Positions 1 to 8,183 of a stretch of DNA of 64,000 bases are shown piece by piece. Position 1 is the stretch's first letter. Every line of letters starts with the position of its first letter. The stretch comes from an uncultured Prevotella sp. (lineage in GTDB: Bacteria > Bacteroidota > Bacteroidia > Bacteroidales > Bacteroidaceae), in NCBI GenBank assembly GCA_946402275.1, contig CAMIVY010000013.1, positions 24,168 to 88,167 on the forward strand. Direction: 5' to 3'. Under the pieces are notes generated by a model. The model saw only the letters and a program-made list of their open reading frames with translations, searched no databases and was not told the DNA's origin. The position numbers were made by a program, and so were the translations under genes.

Positions 1-731
1 AAGATACACAATTATCCGCAAACTGCCAAGCAGAACTGAAAGGAATTGCAGATAGGCTGCTGGAACAGGAACCTGTGCAGTATGTACTGGGGCAGACTGA
101 TTTCTGCGGGAGGACCTTCCGCGTGAACAAGCACGTACTGATTCCCCGACCAGAAACAGGGGAACTATGCCACTGGATAGTATCACAGGGAGACTGCTCC
201 CTCATGAACGCCACTAATATCCTTGACATCGGAACGGGGTCAGGGTGTATTGCCATTACCTTAGCTGCTGAAATGCGAAAAGCGAAAGTCACAGCATGGG
301 ACATCTCGGAAAATGCACTGGAGGTGGCTCGGGAAAATGCCAGACGACTGAACGTCAACGTGACATTCGAACAAGTGGATGTGCTCCATATACCATCAAA
401 CAGTTATCAGCAGACATCAAAAGGCTTCGACGTCATTGTCAGCAATCCACCCTATATAATAAATAAGGAACGCGCGAGCATGGAAACCAATGTGCTGAAC
501 TATGAACCACACACGGCCTTGTTTGTTCCCGACGACGATCCCTTGTTGTTCTATCGCGCCATCGCAGCATACGGACAGAACGCATTAAGACAAGGTGGAT
601 GGCTATATTTTGAGATAAACCCACTCTACGCCCAGAATATGATTGAATTGTTGAGTTCTATGTCATATCATGACATTGAAACAAGATATGATGAATATGG
701 CAAACAAAGAATGATAAGAGCCCAAAAGTGA
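1..731 (+). CDS. prmC: Peptide chain release factor glutamine methyltransferase PrmC (HemK), 5' end outside window
   Basis: PrmC methylates the glutamine of the GGQ motif in release factors RF1 and RF2 in the cytoplasm, using S-adenosylmethionine. The frame is open from base 3, so the true start and part of the N-terminal domain lie upstream; an internal GTG at 75 is not the start. Visible are the SAM-binding motif DIGTGSGCIA and the catalytic motif NPPY (442-456), followed by the usual EPHTALF segment. It ends TGA at 729-731. recX begins four bases later, so the two are probably co-transcribed. Confidence is high from the NPPY and motif I combination. Confidence 0.95.
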   Translation, partial: DTQLSANCQAELKGIADRLLEQEPVQYVLGQTDFCGRTFRVNKHVLIPRPETGELCHWIVSQGDCSLMNATNILDIGTGSGCIAITLAAEMRKAKVTAWDISENALEVARENARRLNVNVTFEQVDVLHIPSNSYQQTSKGFDVIVSNPPYIINKERASMETNVLNYEPHTALFVPDDDPLLFYRAIAAYGQNALRQGGWLYFEINPLYAQNMIELLSSMSYHDIETRYDEYGKQRMIRAQK

Positions 732-735
732 AAAA

Positions 736-1206
736 ATGAAGACGGAAAACGATGCTTACCTAACGCTGGCTGCACTTTGTGCACAAGCAGAACACTGCCA
801 ATATGAGATGTTGGAGAAGATGCGTAAATGGGAAATTCCTGAAGAGGGCCAGGCCCGAGTCATGGAACGACTGGTCAAGGAGCGCTACGTGGATGATGAG
901 CGCTTCGCTCGTGCCTTTGTCAAAGATAAAATACGCTATAACAAATGGGGACGCAGGAAGGTGGAGCAGGCCCTTTGGCAGAAACGCATCCATGAAGATA
1001 TCAGGAAGAGTGTTTTAGATGAAGTTGACGACGAAGAGTATCTCAATGTCCTACGCCCTTTGTTAAAGCAGAAGCGTAAATCGACAAAGGCTCAAAACGA
1101 TTATGAGCTAAACCAGAAACTGATGCGTTTTGCCCTAGGTCGAGGCTTCACATTCGACATCATCCGACAATGCCTTGATGTTGAAGAAGAACCGGATGAA
1201 GAATGA
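736..1206 (+). CDS. recX: Regulatory protein RecX
   Basis: 156 aa. RecX binds RecA filaments and modulates RecA activity in recombination and the SOS response. The call rests on overall character: a small, highly charged, helical protein with three-helix repeats, including the segment around VKERYVDDERFARAFVKDK and the following KWGRRKVEQALWQKRI, which is typical of the family. The ATG at 736 sits four bases after the prmC stop. Its TGA overlaps an upstream in-frame ATG (1203) of the comF reading frame. prmC, recX and comF are likely one operon. In many genomes recX lies beside recA; here it does not. Confidence 0.88.
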   Translation: MKTENDAYLTLAALCAQAEHCQYEMLEKMRKWEIPEEGQARVMERLVKERYVDDERFARAFVKDKIRYNKWGRRKVEQALWQKRIHEDIRKSVLDEVDDEEYLNVLRPLLKQKRKSTKAQNDYELNQKLMRFALGRGFTFDIIRQCLDVEEEPDEE

Positions 1207-1274
1207 TTTTTCACTTTTCCCTTTTCCCTTTTCCCTTTTCACTTTTCACTTTTCACTTTTCACTTTTCCCTTCT
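1207..1274. repeat. Heptanucleotide tandem repeat TTTTCAC/TTTTCCC
   Basis: About nine imperfect copies of a 7-bp pyrimidine-rich unit fill the space between the recX stop and the comF start. The same unit recurs at 9678-9797. Because 7 is not a multiple of 3, a copy change would shift the frame linking the ATG at 1203 to comF. Confidence 0.9.
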
Positions 1275-1967
1275 ATGACCTGGTGGACAAGACTGCTTGA
1301 CTTTATTTCGCCCCGACTGTGTGTGGTCTGTGGAAAACGGTTGGCTCCTAGCGAACGGTCTGTTTGTTCCGCCTGCCTACTTCATTTTCCTCGAACCACC
1401 TTTCAGTTTACGCCTGAGGACAATCCGATGGCCCAGTTGTTCTGGCATCTGGCACCTATTGAGCGCGCTGCGGCTTATGTGTATTATGAGCCACACTCGG
1501 AAATGGCACAAATTATCTATCAACTAAAATACGGTCAACGTCCCGATATTGGAGAAGACATGGGACGACTTATGGCCGTGGAGATGGGATATGCCCGCTA
1601 TTTCGAAGGGATTGACGCTTTGTTGCCCGTTCCTCTTTCCAGCAAGCGACTGCGACAGCGTGGCTACAATCAAAGTGAACACCTTGCATACGGAATACAC
1701 GAGATAACAGGATTGCCCATCATCACAAAAGCCCTAAAGCGCAAACATTTCATACAAAGTCAGACGAAGCTAAGTCGCCATGAACGCCAGGAGAATGTTG
1801 CGGAGATGTTCCTGTTAAATGATGCCACCAAACTCAAGAACAAACACGTATTACTTATTGACGATATCTGCACCACCGGATCAACACTCTTGGCATGTGC
1901 AGATGCTATCAAGCATATTGAAGGCATACGAATCAGCATTCTTACCTACGGGTTCACGAAAAGCTAA
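1275..1967 (+). CDS. comF: ComF family protein (phosphoribosyltransferase-like)
   Basis: 230 aa from the ATG at 1275 (MTWWTRLLDF). It has the ComF layout: an N-terminal four-cysteine zinc finger (CVVCGK ... CSAC) and a C-terminal type I phosphoribosyltransferase fold with the PRPP loop VLLIDDICTTGST. ComF proteins are tied to DNA uptake in competent bacteria, where they bind helicase-type partners; the role in Bacteroidetes is not settled. The frame stays open upstream to an ATG at 1203 that overlaps the recX stop, but those 24 codons are a low-complexity heptad repeat, so I place the start at MTWW. It follows recX and prmC on the same strand. Confidence 0.88.
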   Translation: MTWWTRLLDFISPRLCVVCGKRLAPSERSVCSACLLHFPRTTFQFTPEDNPMAQLFWHLAPIERAAAYVYYEPHSEMAQIIYQLKYGQRPDIGEDMGRLMAVEMGYARYFEGIDALLPVPLSSKRLRQRGYNQSEHLAYGIHEITGLPIITKALKRKHFIQSQTKLSRHERQENVAEMFLLNDATKLKNKHVLLIDDICTTGSTLLACADAIKHIEGIRISILTYGFTKS

Positions 1968-1980
1968 GGACAAATAATAA

Positions 1981-2136
1981 CTCAACTTTCGCAAGTTGAG
2001 TAAGGAGTTGAGGAGTAAGGAGGTAAGGAGTAAAGTAGAATAGTTCTGCTGTCAGCATCTTCTTCCTGCTCACATGAAAATGAAACGTAAAGTCTAATCT
2101 ACTTTACCTCCACATCTCCTCTACTCCTTTACTCCT
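1981..2136. repeat. Intergenic inverted repeats downstream of comF
   Basis: A perfect 8-bp hairpin (CTCAACTT-TCGC-AAGTTGAG) lies at 1981-2000, without a T-run. It is followed by a GGAGTAA-type heptad array (2003-2040) whose imperfect complement lies at 2098-2136 (ends GTAAAGTAGA and TCTACTTTAC pair). The pair could fold into a long stem and may end comF transcription. The rest of 1968-2243 holds nothing else I can name. Confidence 0.7.
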
Positions 2137-2231
2137 AGAAAGTGAGCGAATGCGAAACTTAAATAATAATAAAAACAATGCACAAGTAACAAATGTTTTA
2201 CTAAAATGCTTTTTACTAAAAAATATTTTTG

Positions 2232-2239
2232 TATCTTTG
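2232..2239 (+). promoter_or_regulatory. -7 box TATCTTTG of the ATPase remnant
   Basis: Matches TAnnTTTG and lies five bases before an ATG at 2244. It appears to be the surviving promoter of the disrupted gene. Confidence 0.6.
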
Positions 2240-2243
2240 CACC

Positions 2244-3023
2244 ATGTTTCATGAATAACAACTTTCATTTGAGTTCCCTGACAAAGACAGCTCTGAGCAG
2301 GATATTCTTCAACTACCTGAACGTATTGCTCAGAAAAAAGGCTTACGACTCGTAATCTGCCTTGATGAGTTTCAGCAGATAGCTGAGTTTCAGGACTCCA
2401 TCACCTTTCAAAAGAAGCTTCGTTCTGTTTGGCAGCACCAGCAGAATGTTAGCTACTGTCTGTTTGGCAGCAAACGTCACCTAATGACAGAATTGTTCAG
2501 TGACACCAGTAACCCATTCTATAAGTTTGGCGACATGATGTTTCTAAAGAAAATTCCAACTGAAGAATGGATTCCCTTCATTTGTCGCAAATATCAGGAG
2601 ACGGGTAAGATTATTACAGAAAAACAAGCAGAAAGGATATGCAAGGTGACAGAGAACCTTTCCTCATATGTCCAACATCTTTCCTGGATAGTCTGGTACA
2701 AGGCCAATCCTGTAACAACCAATGAGATGATAGAACTTTCGATAGATGAACTATTGGAGCAGAACAAAGTATTTTTCCAACGAGAAATTGAAGGGCTGAC
2801 AGAGCTTCAGCTTAATCTACTTAAAGCTGTCGCCAACGGTGTAGATACAGGTTTCAGTAAGAAGGAAATCATCAAGAAGTACAGATTGGAAAGCTCTGCC
2901 AACGTTCAGGGAGTTAAGAAAGCCATGATTAAGAAAGACCTGATAGATGTTGACGGCAGTGTCATCACCTTTAATGATCCTATTTTCAAACTTTGGATAA
3001 AGAGAAACATTCCTAACTTATGA
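2244..3023 (+). pseudogene. AAA-type ATPase remnant with N-terminal deletion
   Basis: From about 2259 the frame reads through a Walker B segment (LVICLDEFQQIAEF, near 2367-2400), a sensor-like segment (YCLFGSKRH) and a C-terminal winged-helix-like region, as in the DEXX-box ATPases of the archaeal-ATPase type found in Bacteroidetes. The Walker A part is missing. A promoter box and a start codon remain at 2232 and 2244, but that start reads only four codons before TAA at 2256, and the ATPase frame resumes at once. The simplest reading is a deletion that removed roughly the first 100-150 codons. A protein from the internal ATG at 2484 would lack both Walker motifs and is unlikely to be active. 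Confidence 0.8.
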
Positions 3024-3090
3024 TTTCAGACATCTTCAGAGCTTATATAGATAACAACAACACTTGCAGACATACGACTTCAAAGGAGAG

Positions 3091-3162
3091 TACCCCGACC
3101 GCGAATCGAACGCGGAACTAAGTCTTAGGAGGACCTTGTTATATCCATTTAACTATCAGGGC
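3091..3162 (-). tRNA. tRNA-Arg (anticodon CCT)
   Basis: The minus strand folds as a cloverleaf: acceptor GCCCTGA with TCGGGGT, a D stem GTTA/TAAC, anticodon stem AGGTC/GACTT with loop CTCCTAA, and T stem CCGCG/CGCGG with loop TTCGATT. The anticodon CCT (complement at 3127-3129) reads AGG. The discriminator base is A at 3091 and CCA is not encoded. It stands alone between the ATPase remnant and the MaoC gene. Confidence 0.93.
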
Positions 3163-3187
3163 AACGATATCTCTTGCTTTGCGTTTG

Positions 3188-3336
3188 CAAAGGTAGTGCA
3201 AATCGAGCGAAATACCAAATTTATTTCTTGCTTTTTGCAAGCGAACAAAGTTCGAGCGGAGTATTTCTGAGATGCAGCCTACCTTCGAGGTATCTAACAG
3301 CTCAAAGGTAGTGCAAATCGAGCGAAATACCAAATT
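3188..3336. repeat. 35-bp direct repeat pair
   Basis: The segment beginning CAAAGGTAGTGCAAATCGAG occurs at 3188-3222 and again, identical over 35 bp, at 3302-3336. The DNA between holds a related half (GCAAGCGAACAAAGTTCGAG, 3237-3256) and a small inverted repeat TACC-TTCGA-GGTA. The second copy ends just before the MaoC promoter box. It looks like a dispersed intergenic element. Confidence 0.75.
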
Positions 3337-3343
3337 TTTTTTG

Positions 3344-3351
3344 TATCTTTG
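3344..3351 (+). promoter_or_regulatory. -7 box TATCTTTG upstream of MaoC gene
   Basis: TAnnTTTG match 31 bases before the ATG at 3382. No clear TTTG lies at the -33 position; a T-run precedes it. Confidence 0.65.
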
Positions 3352-3381
3352 CAAGCAGAATTAACATTGAATACATTTATT

Positions 3382-3846
3382 ATGGAAAAATTAGTCATTA
3401 ACTCGTACGACGAGTTTGCTGCCCACTTGGGTGAGGAATTAGGTGCCTCTGAATGGCTCCAAGTTGATCAAGACCGTATAAACCTCTTTGCCGATGCCAC
3501 CCTGGACCATCAGTGGATTCACGTTGATGTGGCTCGCGCCAAGGAAGAAAGTCCTTACAAGTCAACGATTGCTCATGGTTATCTAACCCTGAGCTTGCTG
3601 CCTTACATGTGGGATCAGATCATCGAGGTAAACAACATCAAGATGTTGGTGAACTACGGCATGAACGACATGCGCTTCGGACAGCCTGTCATCACTGGCA
3701 GCCGCATCCGCTTGGTTACCAAGTTGCACAACATCCAAAATCTTCGTGGCATCTGTAAGGCTGAAATCAAATTTGTGATTGAGATTGAAGGCCAACGCAA
3801 GCCAGCACTAGAGGGTATCGCGTCATTCCTCTACTATTTTAACTAG
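3382..3846 (+). CDS. MaoC-like hot-dog dehydratase
   Basis: 154 aa from MEKLVINSYDEF. The protein has the hot-dog fold hydratase signature: DATLDHQWIHVD with the catalytic Asp and His, then STIAHGYLTLSLLP. Members hydrate trans-2-enoyl-CoA or act on related acyl thioesters. The substrate cannot be read from the sequence. The frame is open 11 codons further up, but the extra part overlaps the promoter box, so the ATG at 3382 is preferred. It appears to be a single-gene unit, with a promoter at 3344 and a terminator at 3896. Confidence 0.88.
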   Translation: MEKLVINSYDEFAAHLGEELGASEWLQVDQDRINLFADATLDHQWIHVDVARAKEESPYKSTIAHGYLTLSLLPYMWDQIIEVNNIKMLVNYGMNDMRFGQPVITGSRIRLVTKLHNIQNLRGICKAEIKFVIEIEGQRKPALEGIASFLYYFN

Positions 3847-3850
3847 AAAG

Positions 3851-3891
3851 TCTAGATAATCTAGATAATCTAGATACTCTAGAGATTCTAG
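3851..3891. repeat. 9-bp tandem repeat TCTAGATAA
   Basis: About five imperfect copies of a 9-bp unit follow the MaoC stop codon. Each contains the palindrome CTAG. Confidence 0.7.
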
Positions 3892-3895
3892 AAAC

Positions 3896-3929
3896 AAAGC
3901 AGCCCGTTCGTAATTGAACGGGCTGCTTT
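3896..3929. terminator. Bidirectional intrinsic terminator
   Basis: Perfect 14-bp stem AAAGCAGCCCGTTC / GAACGGGCTGCTTT with loop GTAATT, lying between the convergent MaoC and secDF genes. T-rich sequence follows on the plus side and the A-rich stem base serves the minus side. Confidence 0.88.
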
Positions 3930-3949
3930 ATTATAATAAGGTGTAATCC

Positions 3950-6900
3950 TTAGGCCTTTACCTCTGTTTCTTCCTCACGGATGGTACGACCCATCACGAG
4001 GAATGCTGTAGGAGCAGCGATGAAGAGTGACGACAGCGTACCGAAGACAACACCGAGAATCATAGCGAACGAGAAGCTGCGGATGGAGTCACCACCGAGG
4101 ATGAAGATGCAGAGCAGCACAATCAAGGTCGTTACAGAGGTGTTAATGGTACGAGCCAACGTCTGATTCAACGAATCATTGAACAACTGTTGACGATCAC
4201 GCTTGCCATAGAGTTGGAGATTCTCACGGATACGGTCGAAGACCACCACCTTATCATTGATAGAGTAGCCTATCACGGTCAGGATGGCACCGATGAACAC
4301 CTGGTCGATCTCCAGCGACATGGGAACCCAGCCCCACAGTACTGAGTAGAAGCCGATGACCACGAGGGCATCGAGCGCCAGGGCGATGGTGGCACCGGTA
4401 GAGAAAGCCACATTGCGGAAGCGCAGCAGGATGTAGAGGAAGATGGCTACCAAGGCGATGAATACGCTGATGATAGCACCATAGGTGATGTCCTTAGCCA
4501 CTGCAGGACCTACCTTAGCAGAGCTGATGATAGAACCACCCTGGCGAACATCAGGATTCTTAAAGTCATCAACATTGGTCTGGCTTACAAATCCACCCTT
4601 CTTCAACGCATTGTAAAGGATGGTCTCTGCCTGGTCGTCAACATCAGGATTGTTAGACTCAATATCCCAGTTAGTGCTGACACGAATTGTCTTACCATCG
4701 GTACCCAAGGCAATTACGGAGGTGTTTGCCTCCTTACCTGCATTCTCACCAACGGTATTGACAAATGCTCCAGCCAAGATTTGACGCACCTGCTCTACAG
4801 GAGTCTCCTTGTCAAGTGTTATCACATAGTTACGACCACCAGTGAAGTCGATGCTCTGGCTGAGTCCGCGAACAGCGAATGATACGCAGAACAGTACAGC
4901 AGCAATACCCCAGATGAGGAATGACTTCTTGAACATACCCATGAAGTTATACTTGGCATTCTGCATCAGGTTCTTTGAGTAACCTGTTACAAAGGTAAGA
5001 CCAAGCCACTTGTCCTTATTCAGGCGGTTCTCATAAACCAGACGGGTCAAGAACACGGCGGTGAAGAAGGAGCAGAAGATACCAATAATCCAAGTGGTGG
5101 CAAAACCCTTGACAGGACCTGTACCGAAGAATAACAGGATGAAACCTGTAATCAGAGAGGTTACGTTAGAGTCGAAGATAGCACTGAAAGCGTTAGAGTA
5201 ACCTTTCTGGACTGCCTCCTTCATACCCAAGCCATGCTTCAACTCTTCCTTGATACGCTCATAAATCAGCACGTTGGCATCCACAGCAGTACCCAACGTC
5301 AGTACGATACCAGCGATACCAGGCATCGTCAGGGCAGCCTGGAACGATGTCAGAATACCCAGTGTGAAGAACAGGTTGAACAGCAGGGCGATATCTGCCA
5401 AGATACCGGGGATGAAGCCATACAGCATGATCATGTAAACCATCAGCAGCACGAAGGCAACGATGAATGAAATGATACCCTGCTGGATAGACTGTGCACC
5501 CAGTGAGGGACCTACAACCTCTTCCTGTACGATACGGGTAGGAGCCGGCATCTTACCAGAGTTCAGTGTATTGGCCAAGTCTTTAGTTGTCTCAATGGTG
5601 AAATTACCCGTAATCTGAGAGTTACCACCATCAATCTGTGTCAAGATGCGGGGAGAGCTATATACAGCATCGTCCAATACGATAGCTACACCACGACCGA
5701 TATTCTGCTTGGTAATCTGTGACCAACGGCGGGCACCGTCTGAATTCATCTGCATAGATACAGAGGGGTGACCCATCTGGTCGAACTCGTCCTTTGCATT
5801 GGTAATCACATCGCCCTCCAGCGGAGCACGTCCGTTAGGCTCGGTAATCTTCAAAGCATACAAAGCGAAGATGTCACCCTTGGTATTCTCTTGACCGAAG
5901 TCCTCTGGCTGTGCACCCCAACGCAACTTGCACTCTGCAGGCAGCACCTGACGGGCGATATCAGAATAGATGACCTTATTGACATCTGCTGTATCACGTG
6001 CATTGGCATAACCAACGATAGACAATCCCTGAGGAACTGGCTGGAACACAGCGAAAAGGGGATTTGCCTTCAAAGCCTCAGCCTTTGCTTTGGCATCGGT
6101 AACCTTCGTATCTTTCTTGTTGGCGGCCAACTTAGCAGCCAAATCGTTGGTTGCAGCTACTGCCGTAGTATCAGCCGTGGTTGCTTCTGTTGCTGTTGAA
6201 TCAGCTACAGTCTCCTCGGCATTGCCACCAGTAATGGCATATTTCTGGTTCAACTGAGCAAGCATCGGATAGATTTCCTGTGCGTTATAGGTCTCCCAAA
6301 ACTCCAAGTTGGCAGAACCTTGCAGCAACTTACGAACACGCTCCGGTTCCTTGATACCAGGCATCTCCACCATGATACGACCAGACTGACCTTCCAGTTT
6401 CTGGATGTTAGGCTGAACAACACCAAACTTATCGATACGGTTGCGCACTACGTTGAATGAGTTGTCAACGGCTGACTGAACCTCAGCACGAAGGGCAGAC
6501 TCAACCTCCGAGTCTGTTGACTGAGTGCTTACCTTACCCTTCATCTGTTGGGTAGCGAACACGGCAGCCAAGGGACGACCGTTGGAGTTTTTCTTCCAAG
6601 CTTTGATAAACAGGGAGATAAAGTCATCCTGACTTGTCTCCTCTTCCTTCTTAGCCTCTTCCATTGACTTCTTGTAGGCAGCATCTGTCTTGTGGTCTGC
6701 CAGCACGTCAACAACATCAGGTACTGACACCTCAAGAATCACATTCATACCGCCCTTCAGGTCAAGACCCAGGCCGATCTCCATCTCGCGGCACTGCTTG
6801 AATGAATAGATTCCGCAGTACACTTTCTCGTTCATGATTGAGTCGAGATACTCCTGACCAGCCTCTTCGGTCATGGCTGCTGCCTTGTTTTCGTGGTAGC

Positions 6901-6985
6901 GAGTCACAAACGAGAAGGAAAGATAGAAGCAGCAAACGAGAATCAGAACGATTGCGACAAATTTTACAATTCCTTTGTTTTGCAT
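3950..6985 (-). CDS. secDF: Protein translocase SecDF fusion
   Basis: 1011 aa, a natural fusion of SecD and SecF, as is usual in Bacteroidetes. SecDF uses the proton gradient to pull preproteins through SecYEG at the inner membrane. Seen in order: one N-terminal membrane segment; the conserved GLGLDLKGGMN motif; a large periplasmic P1 region with an Ala/Thr-rich insert at about 255-300; the SecD membrane bundle (PGIAGIVLTLGTAVDANVLIYERIKEEL); then the SecF half starting near 690 with IDFTGGRNYVI and ending with its own bundle (TVIGYSINDKVVVFDRIREN). A -7 box lies upstream at 7033. It is the last gene before the terminator at 3896. Confidence 0.97.
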   Translation of the reverse strand: MQNKGIVKFVAIVLILVCCFYLSFSFVTRYHENKAAAMTEEAGQEYLDSIMNEKVYCGIYSFKQCREMEIGLGLDLKGGMNVILEVSVPDVVDVLADHKTDAAYKKSMEEAKKEEETSQDDFISLFIKAWKKNSNGRPLAAVFATQQMKGKVSTQSTDSEVESALRAEVQSAVDNSFNVVRNRIDKFGVVQPNIQKLEGQSGRIMVEMPGIKEPERVRKLLQGSANLEFWETYNAQEIYPMLAQLNQKYAITGGNAEETVADSTATEATTADTTAVAATNDLAAKLAANKKDTKVTDAKAKAEALKANPLFAVFQPVPQGLSIVGYANARDTADVNKVIYSDIARQVLPAECKLRWGAQPEDFGQENTKGDIFALYALKITEPNGRAPLEGDVITNAKDEFDQMGHPSVSMQMNSDGARRWSQITKQNIGRGVAIVLDDAVYSSPRILTQIDGGNSQITGNFTIETTKDLANTLNSGKMPAPTRIVQEEVVGPSLGAQSIQQGIISFIVAFVLLMVYMIMLYGFIPGILADIALLFNLFFTLGILTSFQAALTMPGIAGIVLTLGTAVDANVLIYERIKEELKHGLGMKEAVQKGYSNAFSAIFDSNVTSLITGFILLFFGTGPVKGFATTWIIGIFCSFFTAVFLTRLVYENRLNKDKWLGLTFVTGYSKNLMQNAKYNFMGMFKKSFLIWGIAAVLFCVSFAVRGLSQSIDFTGGRNYVITLDKETPVEQVRQILAGAFVNTVGENAGKEANTSVIALGTDGKTIRVSTNWDIESNNPDVDDQAETILYNALKKGGFVSQTNVDDFKNPDVRQGGSIISSAKVGPAVAKDITYGAIISVFIALVAIFLYILLRFRNVAFSTGATIALALDALVVIGFYSVLWGWVPMSLEIDQVFIGAILTVIGYSINDKVVVFDRIRENLQLYGKRDRQQLFNDSLNQTLARTINTSVTTLIVLLCIFILGGDSIRSFSFAMILGVVFGTLSSLFIAAPTAFLVMGRTIREEETEVKA

Positions 6986-7032
6986 TTTGTTTATTATGAT
7001 GTTTAATTTTATGTTTTCGCTATTTTAGCCTG

Positions 7033-7040
7033 CAAATATA
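7033..7040 (-). promoter_or_regulatory. -7 box TATATTTG of secDF
   Basis: TAnnTTTG on the minus strand, 47 bases before the secDF ATG. Confidence 0.65.
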
Positions 7041-7097
7041 CTTATTTTTCTGCATTTACCGAAATTTCTTGATGAAATTCGTCATTTTTTAGCATTT

Positions 7098-8183
7098 TCA
7101 CCTTATTTTTAGCCAACAAATGAGCGGATAATGGTCACTTGCGTCCATTTCGTCATCAACTTGACAATTATACGGCTGTATGTCTTTTGAGCAAAAAACA
7201 TGGTCAATACGGAAAGAAAAAGCTTTCTGATTATATGACAAACCGATACCTTTTCCTGTAGCCACGAAGCAGTCTGTTAACACCTCGCCCATCGTATGGC
7301 GAGAATAGGAGATTGGATTATCATTAAAATCACCACAAACAATCATGGGATACCCTTCATGTGCTTTCACGTAGTCTCTGACCGCCCTAATCTGACTAGC
7401 ACGCTTAGCATTGGCCTCTGCCAACTTCACTAACAGTGCTGTTGACTCGCTCCGCAAGGAATCATGAGGCATCTCTCCTTTGATGATATGACGGTATTGT
7501 GCACGATCTTCCGTTGAAAGATGGCAACTCTCAAAGTGGTTATTGACAACTATCAGCGTGTCCTCTCCCACTTGAAGCCACCATGCAGCACTACCATTGG
7601 CCATTGAAGTATAGGCGATACGCTCACGTTTTATAATAGGGTAGCGGGTATGAATGCCTAACGCATTAAGCGTAAGGGCATTATTAGCAATTACCAACGT
7701 GTCATTATAGGGTAATATTTTGGCATATTCTTTCAACACATAGCGCCGCCAAGTATCTGCGTCTTCCTGTACACAAACGATGTCTGGCTGCTGTTCCTGC
7801 AGATAGTCGCGAATCTTCTCAAAGCCATTCTCATACTTGAAATTTCCTCCATATGAACATACATTATATGTCACCAGTTTTACGGCTCCTTCAGGTACTT
7901 CTTGGGAAGGATGAAGGGGCATATAAATAGAAATAGGTACGTACGCGAAAATAAAACCTAACAACGGCACCCATATCCTCGTCCATTTGAAGATTAGCCA
8001 AAAGAAGAGAAATAACATGTTCATGAGGACCAAAAAAGGGAAAGCCATTCCTATGGTTGACAGCATAGGATGGTCCGTGGGATTCAAATGGTCGCTGTAC
8101 CCAACCAATAGCATCACAATGACAGTAGCTACATTAGCTCCTGTCAGCATCTGCACTGTAAACTTCTTCAACTGGCTAATCAC
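7098..8183 (-). CDS. Membrane-anchored endonuclease/exonuclease/phosphatase family protein
   Basis: 361 aa. Three N-terminal membrane segments (about residues 10-95) anchor an EEP-fold domain. Catalytic landmarks are TYNVCSYG, the metal-binding Glu in VCVQED, GDFNDNP, RIDHVF and the terminal SDHYP. The family includes DNases, sphingomyelinases and inositol-phosphate phosphatases; the substrate is not evident. The domain probably faces the periplasm. The start ATG overlaps the rhomboid stop by four bases (ATGA), so the two are translationally coupled. Confidence 0.88.
   Translation of the reverse strand: MISQLKKFTVQMLTGANVATVIVMLLVGYSDHLNPTDHPMLSTIGMAFPFLVLMNMLFLFFWLIFKWTRIWVPLLGFIFAYVPISIYMPLHPSQEVPEGAVKLVTYNVCSYGGNFKYENGFEKIRDYLQEQQPDIVCVQEDADTWRRYVLKEYAKILPYNDTLVIANNALTLNALGIHTRYPIIKRERIAYTSMANGSAAWWLQVGEDTLIVVNNHFESCHLSTEDRAQYRHIIKGEMPHDSLRSESTALLVKLAEANAKRASQIRAVRDYVKAHEGYPMIVCGDFNDNPISYSRHTMGEVLTDCFVATGKGIGLSYNQKAFSFRIDHVFCSKDIQPYNCQVDDEMDASDHYPLICWLKIR

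Noticed and set aside
2244..3162. Integrated element using tRNA-Arg as attachment site
   Set aside because: No duplicate of the tRNA 3' end, integrase or element genes are seen beside the ATPase remnant.
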